A stretch of DNA of 64,000 nucleotides from the NCBI GenBank assembly GCA_036397065.1, contig DASWJP010000109.1, forward strand, positions 62,001-126,000, given 5' to 3'. Below, piece by piece: positions 41,852 through 49,843 of the stretch; position 1 is the first letter of the stretch, and every line of letters begins with the position of its first letter. Origin of the DNA: JAJFGI01 sp036397065 (GTDB lineage Bacteria; Pseudomonadota; Alphaproteobacteria; Kiloniellales; J153). Under the pieces are notes generated by a model. The model was not told the DNA's origin. It ran no database searches and saw only the letters and a program-made list of their open reading frames with translations. Both the position numbers and the translations under genes were made by a program.

Positions 41852-42961
41852 TCATCGGCTGCGATCGAGGGCGCGGCAATCCTCCGGCAGCCAGGTGACC
41901 CGGATAGGGGTGCCGGGCGCCAACGATGCCTCACCTTGGCCGATCGGCACCTTGATCAAGAAATCGTCGCGGCCCAGCAACGACGCCCGCACGCGGGTAT
42001 GATCGCCGAGATAGATCAGCTCCTCCACCCGCCCGTCGAATTCATTGCCGCCGGCATCAGCCGCCCCGTCTATGCGCACCCGCTCCGGCCGCAGCGACAG
42101 GGTCGTCTCCGCGCCGATTCGCAGGGCCGCCACGGCGCGGGCACGGATGCGCGCATCGGTGTCGACCCGCACCAGACAGTCGTTGCCGTCGAAGCCCTCG
42201 ATGGTGCCGTGCAGCCGGTTGTTCTCGCCAATGAACTGGGCGACGAATGAATTCTCCGGCCGCTCGTAGAGATCGACCGGGGCGGCAAGCTGGCGGATCG
42301 CCCCGTCGTGGAACACGCCCACCCGGTCAGACATGGTCAGCGCCTCGCTCTGATCGTGGGTCACATAGACGATGGTGACGCCAAGCTGCTGATGCAGATG
42401 CTTGATTTCCAGCTGCATATGTTCGCGCAGCTGCTTGTCCAGTGCCCCCAGCGGCTCGTCCATCAAGATCAATGCCGGATCGAAGACCAGGGCACGGGCC
42501 AGGGCGACCCGCTGTTGTTGGCCGCCGGAGAGCTGCCCCGGGCGCCGGGTGTGGAACGCCGGCAGCTGCACCATCTCCAGCGCCCGGGCCACGCGCTTGG
42601 CGATCTCCTCGCGGGCGAGCCGCCTGACCTGCAACGGGAAGGCAAGGTTTTCCCCCACCGTCATATGCGGGAACAGGGCATAGTTCTGGAACACCATGCC
42701 GATATTGCGCTTGTACGGGGCCAGGGCGTTGATCGCCCGCCCGTCCAGGAAGATCTGCCCGCCGGTCGGCGTCTCGAATCCCGCCAGCATCATCAATGTC
42801 GTGGTCTTGCCCGAGCCGGAAGGGCCGAGCAGGGTCAGGAACTCGCCGCGGCTGATCGACAGGTTGAGATCGCGTACGACCAGGGTCTCGCCGTCGTAGG
42901 TTTTCTGCACATCGGCAAAGACCACAAAGCCCGAGTCCGGACCATTCGACGGCATCGGCAT
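41852..42961 (-). CDS. ABC transporter ATP-binding protein, PotA-type
   Basis: A 369-residue nucleotide-binding subunit. Walker A GPSGSGKTTTL, signature LSGGQQQRVALARAL, Walker B ILMDEPLGALD and H-loop THDQSEA are intact, with a TOBE-type C-terminus. I prefer the ATG at 42961 (MPMPSNG), since upstream extension runs through cupin coding sequence. It lies 26 bases after the cupin gene in a minus-strand operon. The matching binding protein and permeases are on the plus strand at 46435 and 49844-51953, so this importer is spread over the module. Confidence 0.9.
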   Translation of the reverse strand: MPMPSNGPDSGFVVFADVQKTYDGETLVVRDLNLSISRGEFLTLLGPSGSGKTTTLMMLAGFETPTGGQIFLDGRAINALAPYKRNIGMVFQNYALFPHMTVGENLAFPLQVRRLAREEIAKRVARALEMVQLPAFHTRRPGQLSGGQQQRVALARALVFDPALILMDEPLGALDKQLREHMQLEIKHLHQQLGVTIVYVTHDQSEALTMSDRVGVFHDGAIRQLAAPVDLYERPENSFVAQFIGENNRLHGTIEGFDGNDCLVRVDTDARIRARAVAALRIGAETTLSLRPERVRIDGAADAGGNEFDGRVEELIYLGDHTRVRASLLGRDDFLIKVPIGQGEASLAPGTPIRVTWLPEDCRALDRSR

Positions 42962-42987
42962 GGCGGCCGTTGCCCGCGACGCCGTAA

Positions 42988-43353
42988 TCAAGGCTCGGCC
43001 ATGCCGTGACGCTTCGCCCAGTCGAACGGATAGAGCGCATAAAAATAGGCGCAGCGCCGCCCGGTCATGTCGTAGTCGAGGGTGACGCCCTCCGGCAGCC
43101 AGACAATGTCGCCGGCGCGGCATTCGAACTCGTCGCCGCCGGAGCGCACGATCATGCTGCCTTCGTGAATGAACAGAATCTCGTCATAGAGCGTGGTCCA
43201 ATGCACGCTGAGATCCTCGCCGATCTCCAACCCGCCGCCCATGTTCAGGCTGATGCGCTCGTTGATGACGCGGGCGATCTTGGTCTCGCCGCCCGGCGCC
43301 TTGCATGGCATGAACGGCAGCTTGTCATAGGGGAAGTGTTCGGCCTTGGGCAT
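42988..43353 (-). CDS. Small cupin-domain protein (EutQ-like)
   Basis: A 121-residue single beta-barrel protein. The conserved cupin strands are visible as LSVHWTTLYDEILFIHEGSM and CRAGDIVWLPEGVTLDYD; one His and a Glu in the first motif could bind metal. AGGAGACC precedes the ATG at 43353. It lies between the FAD oxidoreductase and ATPase genes. The function is unknown; small cupins of this sort in amine-catabolic operons may bind or isomerise pathway intermediates. Confidence 0.82.
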   Translation of the reverse strand: MPKAEHFPYDKLPFMPCKAPGGETKIARVINERISLNMGGGLEIGEDLSVHWTTLYDEILFIHEGSMIVRSGGDEFECRAGDIVWLPEGVTLDYDMTGRRCAYFYALYPFDWAKRHGMAEP

Positions 43354-43378
43354 GGCGGTCTCCTTTCTCCAATCGGGT

Positions 43379-44806
43379 CTAGCGGATACGTGAAGTGGTG
43401 ATGCCGCCCGGGGCCAGGCCGGCCAGGCTGCGCACGACAAGACCGGGCGCGCGGCCTTGGTGGGCCAGCGCGTCCTGGCGTTTGATGGCGGCGCGGACCA
43501 TGTGGGCGCCCACATAGCGGATCGGCTCCGGCGGCAGCCAACGCTCCGGCGGGCGCACCAGGCCGCACTCCGACCATTCGTCGCGCCGGCCGAGGACGAG
43601 CGAGGCGAGAATCCGGCCGGCGATGGGTGTGGTGGCAACGCCGTTGCCGGAGAAGCCGCAGCCGTAGAAGATTTCCGGATGATTGGACAGGGCGCCGAAC
43701 AGGGGCAGGCCGCTGCGCGTGCGGTCGATCGGGCCGGACCAGGAATCGGCGAACGGCACATCGGCCAGCGCTGGATACCCGTGCCGCACGCAATCGCGGA
43801 TATCGTCCTCGCGCCGGGATTTGCCCTCGAAGCGGTCGCCGGCGCCGCGGCCGAAGCCCATGCGGCCGAAGCCGACCACACCGCCGGTGATGCCGGGGTT
43901 GAAGCGGTGATCGCCGGTGGTGCGGAACCCGGTGACGAAGGTCTGGGAATCACCCATCAGCGGCTTGGCCTTATAGCCGAGCTTTTCCAGCAAGTCCGGT
44001 ACCGGCGCCGTCACCGCGTCGTCGCTGGCGATCACCAGGATCGCCGAGCGCAGTTCGGGAATGGCGGTCGACCAGGCGTTCATGGTCAGCACCACCCGTG
44101 CCGCCGTGATCGAGCCCTTGGCCGTGCGGACCGTCGGCGGCGACGAGCGTTGCAGCCTGGTCATCGGCGAGTTTTCATAGACACGGATACCGGATTTCAG
44201 CACCACCCGGCGGAGACCGCGCACCAGCTTGCCCGGATGGATGGTGGCCGCGCTCGGATCATGGATACCCGAGAGAAATGATCGGCTGCCGGTGCGGCGC
44301 GCGATCTCCGCGCCGTCGATTTCTTGAAAGGGCCGCAGGTCATGTTCGGCGAGGCCGGCCAGGATCCCGCGCCATGAGCCGACATGACTCTTGCAGGTGG
44401 CGCCCCAGATCCACCCGTCGCGGCGGAACTCGGCATCGATGCCGTGCGCGGTGCAGAACGCCGCCAGATCTTCGGCCGATTTGCCGAAGGCATGACCCAG
44501 CCGGATGGCGCCGTCCGTGCCGCAGAAGGATTGCAACGCCGCGAACTTGGCCCATTGCGAGAGCACCATGCCGGAGTTGCGGCCGCTGGCACCGCCGCCG
44601 CAGATGTCGGCTTCGACGATCGCCAGGTCGGTGGACGGGGCGTATGTCTTGATTTCGAGTGCCGTCCACAGGCCGGCCAAGCCGCCGCCGACGATGCACA
44701 CATCGGCGCGCGCATCGCCTTCCAGGTCCGGGCAATCGATTTCGCCGGGCGAGATCGCCTCGCGCAGCCACGGGCCGCGGCCCTCGATGCGGGTGGGACG
44801 GGTCAC
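43379..44806 (-). CDS. FAD-dependent oxidoreductase (DAO/gamma-glutamylputrescine oxidase-like)
   Basis: A 475-residue flavoprotein of the D-amino-acid-oxidase superfamily. The dinucleotide-binding motif is CIVGGGLAGLWTAL near residue 37, followed by VEADICGGGASGRNSGMVL, a characteristic PuuB/glycine-oxidase-type segment, and the C-terminal FAD loop GCGFSGNGVATTPIAGRILA near 400. It is expected to oxidise an amine or N-substituted amino acid. It is read from GTG at 44806, three bases after the thioesterase gene. The substrate is unknown; the module suggests an amine whose carbon skeleton is a beta-amino or beta-keto acid. Confidence 0.9.
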   Translation of the reverse strand: MTRPTRIEGRGPWLREAISPGEIDCPDLEGDARADVCIVGGGLAGLWTALEIKTYAPSTDLAIVEADICGGGASGRNSGMVLSQWAKFAALQSFCGTDGAIRLGHAFGKSAEDLAAFCTAHGIDAEFRRDGWIWGATCKSHVGSWRGILAGLAEHDLRPFQEIDGAEIARRTGSRSFLSGIHDPSAATIHPGKLVRGLRRVVLKSGIRVYENSPMTRLQRSSPPTVRTAKGSITAARVVLTMNAWSTAIPELRSAILVIASDDAVTAPVPDLLEKLGYKAKPLMGDSQTFVTGFRTTGDHRFNPGITGGVVGFGRMGFGRGAGDRFEGKSRREDDIRDCVRHGYPALADVPFADSWSGPIDRTRSGLPLFGALSNHPEIFYGCGFSGNGVATTPIAGRILASLVLGRRDEWSECGLVRPPERWLPPEPIRYVGAHMVRAAIKRQDALAHQGRAPGLVVRSLAGLAPGGITTSRIR

Positions 44807-44809
44807 CCT

Positions 44810-45229
44810 TCAGTTTCCATTCAACAGGTCCATCGCACGCTGCCGCGCCGTCGCGGGAAGCGGAGCCGACTTGCGGTGCGCCATGCTGAAACATGCGACG
44901 ACATGCTCGCTGGTGGCGCGCAGAATGTCCTGCTCGGTGTCGCGCAATTCATGCAGGAAAGTAAGCGAGGAATTGCCGATCTTGGTCAGTTGCGTGCGGA
45001 TCACCAGTAACTCGCCCGAACGCACTTCGTGCTTGTATTCGATGACCTGGCGCATATCGACCCAGCCGCAGTCGATCGCCTGCAACTCGGACCTTTTGGC
45101 GATCTGCGCCAGGAAATGCAGGGTCGCTCCATCGAACAGAGCGCAATAGAACTGCGTGTTCATGTGACCCATGAAATCGCAGACCCATGGGTATACGACC
45201 CCGCGAAACGTCTCGATCACCCGCGCCAT
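44810..45229 (-). CDS. Acyl-CoA thioesterase (4-hydroxybenzoyl-CoA thioesterase-like hotdog)
   Basis: A 139-residue single hotdog domain. VYPWVCDFMGHMNTQFYCALFDGA near the N-terminus holds the catalytic Asp region and the GHMN motif typical of the 4HBT/YbgC family. GGGAGG lies five bases before the second of two tandem ATGs, so 45229 is favoured. It follows the beta-keto-acid cleavage enzyme by 29 bases and probably hydrolyses the acyl-CoA that enzyme makes. A betainyl-CoA thioesterase role, as in carnitine degradation, is an alternative. Confidence 0.87.
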   Translation of the reverse strand: MARVIETFRGVVYPWVCDFMGHMNTQFYCALFDGATLHFLAQIAKRSELQAIDCGWVDMRQVIEYKHEVRSGELLVIRTQLTKIGNSSLTFLHELRDTEQDILRATSEHVVACFSMAHRKSAPLPATARQRAMDLLNGN

Positions 45230-45258
45230 CATACCCTCCCGGCCGTGTCTCCGTGACG

Positions 45259-46221
45259 TCAGAATCCGACCTGGTCGCCGCCCTTGAGTTTCAGCATCCG
45301 GCGCGCCTCGTCCGGGGTCGCGATCTGCAGCGACATCTCTTCGAGGATGGTGCGGATCTTGCGCACCTGGTCGGCATTGCTCTTGGCGAGTGTGCCGGGG
45401 CCGAGATAGATGCTGTCTTCCAATCCGACGCGCACATTGCCGCCCATGCTGGCACCGATGGTCGCCAGGGTCATCTGATGCCGGCCGGCCGCCAGGATCG
45501 ACCACTGGTAATCCGCGCCGAATAGGCGGTCCGCCGTGCGGCGCATATGCATCAGATCCTCCGGATGCGGCCCGATGCCGCCGAGCACGCCAAAGATGGT
45601 CTGCACGAAGAGCGGCGGCTCGAGCAGTTTGCGGTCGAGGAAATGCGCCAGGGTATAGAGATGCCCGACGTCGTAGCATTCGCACTCGAAACGGGTGCCG
45701 CAACCGTGGCCGAGCTCTGTGATGAAGCGCTCGATCTGGGCAAATGTGTTGCTGACGATGTTGTCCTTGGTCTTCTCGACGTACGGCTTCTCCCAATCGT
45801 ATTTCCAATCGGTGATCTTGTCGGTCACGTGAAAGATGCCGAAATTCATCGAGCCCATGTTCAGCGAGCACAGCTCCGGCTTGGCCCGCAGCGGGGCGGC
45901 CAGGCGATCCTCGATGCTCATGCCGAGGGAGCCGCCGGTGGTAATGTTCACCACCGCATCGCAGCTTTGTTTGATGCGCGGCAGGAACTGCATGAACATG
46001 TCGGGGTCCGGGGTCGGCCGGCCGTCCTTGGGATCGCGCGCATGGAGATGGATGATCGAGGCGCCGGCTTCCGCCGCGGCGATGGATTCCCGGGCGATGC
46101 CGTCGGGCGTGATCGGAAGATAGGGCGTCATGGTCGGCGTATGCACCGAGCCCGTCACCGCGCAGGTGATGATGACCTTGCGGCCGGCCTTGCCCGCCGA
46201 TTCCGCTGGTTGCTGAGACAT
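45259..46221 (-). CDS. Beta-keto acid cleavage enzyme (BKACE, DUF849)
   Basis: A 320-residue Zn-dependent TIM-barrel enzyme. BKACE members convert a beta-keto acid plus acetyl-CoA into acetoacetate and the shortened acyl-CoA. Visible motifs include ITCAVTGSVHTPTMTPYLPITP at the N-terminus, IIHLHARDPKDGRPT with the HLHAR zinc ligands near residue 57, NITTGGS and VGLEDSIYLGPG with the catalytic Glu near 275. GGGAGGTAAGGG precedes the ATG at 46221. It is first in the minus-strand operon with thioesterase, FAD oxidoreductase, cupin and ATPase. Its beta-keto substrate may come from the transaminase at 47598. Confidence 0.92.
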   Translation of the reverse strand: MSQQPAESAGKAGRKVIITCAVTGSVHTPTMTPYLPITPDGIARESIAAAEAGASIIHLHARDPKDGRPTPDPDMFMQFLPRIKQSCDAVVNITTGGSLGMSIEDRLAAPLRAKPELCSLNMGSMNFGIFHVTDKITDWKYDWEKPYVEKTKDNIVSNTFAQIERFITELGHGCGTRFECECYDVGHLYTLAHFLDRKLLEPPLFVQTIFGVLGGIGPHPEDLMHMRRTADRLFGADYQWSILAAGRHQMTLATIGASMGGNVRVGLEDSIYLGPGTLAKSNADQVRKIRTILEEMSLQIATPDEARRMLKLKGGDQVGF

Positions 46222-46337
46222 AACCCTTACCTCCCGGTTCCACGTTTCGCGTTTCGCCCGCATCCCTCTTTATGAGACCGGCGGTCTGCACGCAGGGCAA
46301 TTGACATGCCCATTCCTTTTAGCTTAGCATCACAATG

Positions 46338-46351
46338 CTTGTGATCACAAG
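46338..46351. promoter_or_regulatory. Perfect palindrome, candidate operator of the FCD-GntR regulator
   Basis: CTTGTGATCACAAG is a perfect 14-base palindrome of the GntR form TTGT-GATC-ACAA. It lies in the divergent region between the BKACE gene (start 46221) and the binding-protein gene (start 46435). Its core recurs at 49768-49775 beside the FCD-GntR gene. Confidence 0.7.
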
Positions 46352-46434
46352 ATGCCCGCATCAACTTTCACCGGTTGCCGGGGCCGAAAAGGAACAATCG
46401 TCGCGCGGCGAACCGCTGCACAGGGAGGGAAACC

Positions 46435-47493
46435 ATGAAGAAATACCGTTTGCTTACCGGGGTCTTGGGCCTCGCCATGGCCATCAGCGCCGGCCTGCCG
46501 CCGGCCGCCGGCGCGGAGGAACAGGTGGTTGTCGTCGGTTGGGGGGGCGTCTGGCAGGACGCCTACCGCAAGGCGCTGTTCGAGCCGTTCACCAAGGAAA
46601 CCGGCATCAAGGTCGTCGAGGAAGAGTTCGGCGGCGAATACGCCAAGATCATCAGCCAGATCGAGGCTAACCAAATTACCTGGGATCTGGCGGCGTTCGA
46701 AAGCCCGCAGGTCATCCAGGGCTGCGACGAGGGCGCCTTCCTCAAGCTCGACTGGAATGCCCTCGGCGGGCGCGACAAGCAAATCGACTATGCGGCGCAC
46801 GATTGCGGCATCGCCTCGGACATCTGGTCGACCGTGCTGGCCTATGATGGCGACAAGATTCAGGATGGCCCGAAGAGCTGGGCCGACTTCTGGAACGCCG
46901 ATAAGTGGCCGGGCAAGCGCGGAGCCTACAAGGATGCGCGCATCATGATCGAGATCGCGCTGATGGCCGACGGCGTGGCGAAGCAGGATATCTACAAGGT
47001 GCTGGGCGAGCCGGCCGGGTTCGACCGGGCCTTCAAGAAGCTGGACGAGCTGAAGCCCCATATCCTGTGGGCGGAAAGCGCCGCCGACGGCATGCAGCGC
47101 CTGCTGGCCGGCGACGTCGTCATGGTGATCAACTTCAATGCCCGCGTCACCGGCGCCGCGAAGGAAAACAACCGCAACCTGGTGATCGCCTGGGATAGCG
47201 GCTTCTGGGTCGGCACGGATTACTGGGTTCAGATTGCCAAGGGCCCGAATCCAACGGGTGCGGCGAAGATGCTGGAATTCTATTCCCGCCCGGCGACCCA
47301 GGCGGCCCTGGTCGAGAATCTCAGTTATGGCGTGCCAACCGTGGCCGCCTATGATTTGATGCCGGCAGAGATCAAGGCTGCCCTGCCCACCTCGCCGGAC
47401 AAGGCGCAATGGGCGGCAGTCTATAGCGACGACTTCTGGGTCGAGCATCAGGCCGCGGCGACCGAGCGTTTCAACGCCTGGGCGGCGCAATAG
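46435..47493 (+). CDS. ABC transporter substrate-binding protein, PotD-type
   Basis: A 352-residue periplasmic binding protein with a Sec signal peptide (about residues 1-27, cleavage after AGA). VVVVGWGGVWQDAYRKALFEPFTKETGIKV-like sequence opens the mature part, as in spermidine/putrescine-family proteins of alphaproteobacteria. AGGGAGGGAAACC precedes the ATG. It is first of a plus-strand pair with the class III aminotransferase. The ligand is probably the substrate of that enzyme, perhaps a beta-amino acid or a larger amine; not proven. Confidence 0.9.
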   Translation: MKKYRLLTGVLGLAMAISAGLPPAAGAEEQVVVVGWGGVWQDAYRKALFEPFTKETGIKVVEEEFGGEYAKIISQIEANQITWDLAAFESPQVIQGCDEGAFLKLDWNALGGRDKQIDYAAHDCGIASDIWSTVLAYDGDKIQDGPKSWADFWNADKWPGKRGAYKDARIMIEIALMADGVAKQDIYKVLGEPAGFDRAFKKLDELKPHILWAESAADGMQRLLAGDVVMVINFNARVTGAAKENNRNLVIAWDSGFWVGTDYWVQIAKGPNPTGAAKMLEFYSRPATQAALVENLSYGVPTVAAYDLMPAEIKAALPTSPDKAQWAAVYSDDFWVEHQAAATERFNAWAAQ

Positions 47494-47529
47494 CCCGCAC
47501 ACCCGGCGTTCGTCTCGTCTTTTGACTTC

Positions 47530-47559
47530 GGATCAAGCGGCCGGTCGGCCGCTTGATCC
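47530..47559 (+). terminator. Strong hairpin after the binding-protein gene
   Basis: Perfect 13-base arms GGATCAAGCGGCC (47530-47542) and GGCCGCTTGATCC (47547-47559) with loop GGTC are followed by AAGCTTTT. It may be a full or partial terminator that sets binding protein above the downstream aminotransferase. Confidence 0.8.
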
Positions 47560-47597
47560 AAGCTTTTCGCCCAAACTATTCACAAGGGATGCTTGCC

Positions 47598-48965
47598 ATG
47601 TCGCGCGCTGCTTCCGGATCGCCGGCCGCCGCCCAGCGCAACCAGGATCTGGCCTCCGCCGTGCACGAGGCAGAAGAGAACTATGTCGCGGCCAATCCGG
47701 AAAGCCGGCGCTTGGCCACACGCGCGGCCGCGCACCTGCCGGGCGGGAATACGCGGACGACCGTGCATTTTTCGCCCTTCCCGCTCTATATGACGGGCGG
47801 CAAGGGCAGCCGCCTGACCGACGTCGACGGCCATACCTATGTCGACTTCATCAACGAATATACGGCCGGCGTGTTCGGCCATTCCAATCCGGTGATTGCC
47901 GCGGCAATCCACCAGGCCCTGGCCGGCGGTATCAATCTGGGCGCGCCGACCCAGCACGAGCGGATGCTGGCCGAGGAAGTTCAGCGCCGCTTTCCGGCGA
48001 TGGAATTGCTGCGCTTCTGCAATTCGGGCACGGAGGCCAATCTTTTGGCGCTGGCGACGGCAAGGGCCAGCACCGGCAAGGAGGCCGTGCTGATCTTCGA
48101 CGGCGCCTATCACGGCTCCATCCTGTATTTCGCCCATGGCGCATCGCCGCTGAACATGAAGTTCGAGTGGATCACCTCGACCTTCAACGACCTCGATCGC
48201 ACCCGCGCCGACATTGCCCGCCACGCCACCCGCCTGGCCGCGGTGCTGGTCGAGCCGATGCAGGGGGGCGCCGGCGCGCTGCCCGCCGATCCGGACTTCC
48301 TGCGCGGTCTGCGCGCCACCTGCGACGAACACAAGGTTCTGCTGATTCTGGACGAGGTGATGACCTCGCGACTGGATGTCGGCGGTGTGCAGCGCCTGTT
48401 CGGAGTGAAGCCCGATCTGATGTCCCTGGGAAAATATATCGGCGGCGGTGTTACCATCGGCGCCTTCGGCGGCCGCGCCGATATCATGGCCAGGTTCGAT
48501 CCCTCGCGGCCCGATGCCTTTCCCCATGGCGGCACCTTCAACAACAACACCCTGGCGATGATGGCCGGACACGCGGCCCTGACCCAGGTGCTGACCGAGG
48601 CGGCACAGACGCGCATGAACCGGCTGGGCGATTCTTTGCGCGACCGGTTGAACGCGTTGGCCCGAAAGCATGGCATGCCCATGCAGGCGACCGGCCTGGG
48701 TTCGATCTTCGGTATCCATTTCCACGAGGGCGAGATCCGCAATGCCGGTGATCTGGACCGGGCCGAGCACGGGCGGGAAGCGGCGATTGGCGATCTGAAG
48801 AAGCTCTTTCACCTCGACATGCTGGCCGCCGGCCATTACGTCTCGCGGCGCATCCTGGGCAACCTGTCGATCGAGACCAGTCAAGCGGATGTGGATGCGT
48901 TCTGCGCCGCGGTCGAGGAATTCCTGGTCAGCCGCGGCCCGGTGGTGCAGGCGGCAATGGCCTGA
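47598..48965 (+). CDS. Class III aminotransferase, beta-transaminase-like (GSAM-type)
   Basis: A 455-residue PLP enzyme. NSGTEANLLAL binds the cofactor phosphate, ILDEVMTSR contains the pyridine-binding Asp, and SLGKYIGGG carries the PLP Lys at K279. PGGNTRTTVHFSPFPLYMTGG and DFINEYTAGVFGHSNP closely resemble what I recall of Variovorax beta-phenylalanine aminotransferase, including the Arg in the NTR/NSR motif that binds the substrate carboxylate there. It probably makes a beta-keto acid from a beta-amino acid, fitting the nearby BKACE. It could otherwise be a general omega-transaminase. The start is chosen at 47598 after AAGGG; 47589 is possible. Confidence 0.9.
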   Translation: MSRAASGSPAAAQRNQDLASAVHEAEENYVAANPESRRLATRAAAHLPGGNTRTTVHFSPFPLYMTGGKGSRLTDVDGHTYVDFINEYTAGVFGHSNPVIAAAIHQALAGGINLGAPTQHERMLAEEVQRRFPAMELLRFCNSGTEANLLALATARASTGKEAVLIFDGAYHGSILYFAHGASPLNMKFEWITSTFNDLDRTRADIARHATRLAAVLVEPMQGGAGALPADPDFLRGLRATCDEHKVLLILDEVMTSRLDVGGVQRLFGVKPDLMSLGKYIGGGVTIGAFGGRADIMARFDPSRPDAFPHGGTFNNNTLAMMAGHAALTQVLTEAAQTRMNRLGDSLRDRLNALARKHGMPMQATGLGSIFGIHFHEGEIRNAGDLDRAEHGREAAIGDLKKLFHLDMLAAGHYVSRRILGNLSIETSQADVDAFCAAVEEFLVSRGPVVQAAMA

Positions 48966-48983
48966 GGACGGCCGCCCGGCGTG

Positions 48984-49706
48984 CTACAGATTGGCCGCGA
49001 TGATCTTCGCCGCATCTTCGATATCGCTGACGATCGCCGCGCGCGCCTCGGGGGCATTGCGGGTCTTCAGCGCTTTCAGCAGCCGGCGGTGCTGGGTTTG
49101 CACCATCGTCCCCTCCGATTCAAACGCCCCCTGCTGGATGGTGAGCAGGGGACCGATCTGCAGCCACAGGGATTCGATGATTTTCACCAGGGTCGGCAGC
49201 CGCGCGCTTCGATAGAGGCGGAAATGAAATTCGCGGTTCTTCACCAGGTAGTCCGCGTGCATGGTGGTGCCGGGCAGCTCCATCTCGTCGTTGGTCGCCG
49301 CCATGGCCCGAATATCCTCGGCGTTGACCAGGGGTGTGGCCTCTTCCGCCGCCAGGCCCTCGAGCGAGGTGCGGATGCGGGTGATCTCGCGAAAACGCTC
49401 GCGGGTGATGATCGGCAGCGAGACGCTGCGGTTGGGCAACAGCACCAGCACATGCTCGGCGACCAGGCGGCGCAGCGCTTCGCGCACCGGCATGGGGCTG
49501 ATGCCGAACGAAGCGGCCAGGCTGCGAATGGTCATGGTCGAGCCGGGCGCGATGCGGCCGGTGATCAGCGCTTGCTTCAATTGCTGGTAGACTTCCTCGT
49601 TCAGGGTGTTGCGCTGCAGTTTTGGCATGACCAGACCGGCCTCGCCCGCCGGGGCCGGAAAGACGCCGGGTCGGGTTTTTCGCGTCGATGCGGTCTTGCT
49701 GGACAT
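48984..49706 (-). CDS. GntR-family transcriptional regulator, FCD (FadR/VanR) subfamily
   Basis: A 240-residue regulator with an N-terminal winged helix (NEEVYQQLKQALITGRIAPG, SFGISPMPVREALRRLVAE) and an all-helical FCD domain (about 105-235; metal-binding candidates include His in NREFHFRLY and TQHRRLL). It is convergent with the aminotransferase gene and divergent from the permease operon. GTGATCAC, the core of the 46338 palindrome, lies between this gene and the permeases. It is the likely regulator of the whole 41.8-52 kb module. Confidence 0.9.
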   Translation of the reverse strand: MSSKTASTRKTRPGVFPAPAGEAGLVMPKLQRNTLNEEVYQQLKQALITGRIAPGSTMTIRSLAASFGISPMPVREALRRLVAEHVLVLLPNRSVSLPIITRERFREITRIRTSLEGLAAEEATPLVNAEDIRAMAATNDEMELPGTTMHADYLVKNREFHFRLYRSARLPTLVKIIESLWLQIGPLLTIQQGAFESEGTMVQTQHRRLLKALKTRNAPEARAAIVSDIEDAAKIIAANL

Positions 49707-49764
49707 ATTCTCGGTCCTGGGCGTGCTGTTTTCCTGGGAATCTACAAGAAAACTGTAAGTGTAA

Positions 49765-49778
49765 TACGTGATCACAAC
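49765..49778. promoter_or_regulatory. Second candidate FCD-GntR operator
   Basis: TACGTGATCACAAC contains the palindromic core GTGATCAC (49768-49775) with one intact ACAA half matching the 46338-46351 palindrome. It lies about 60 bases upstream of the GntR start and about 70 before the permease start. Confidence 0.6.
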
Positions 49779-49843
49779 AACTATTATCTTGCGAATATGA
49801 CCGCCGGGGCAACGCCGCTTCTGGCGGTAACCGGGCCCAGCCA

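Noticed and set aside
41852..46221. Carnitine degradation operon (BKACE plus thioesterase)
   Set aside because: No carnitine dehydrogenase is present, and the aminotransferase suggests another source of the beta-keto acid. Kept only as an alternative for the thioesterase.
47598..48965. Taurine-pyruvate aminotransferase, because xsc is nearby
   Set aside because: The N-terminal and active-site blocks fit the GSAM/beta-transaminase group, and the gene belongs to a different transcription unit from xsc.
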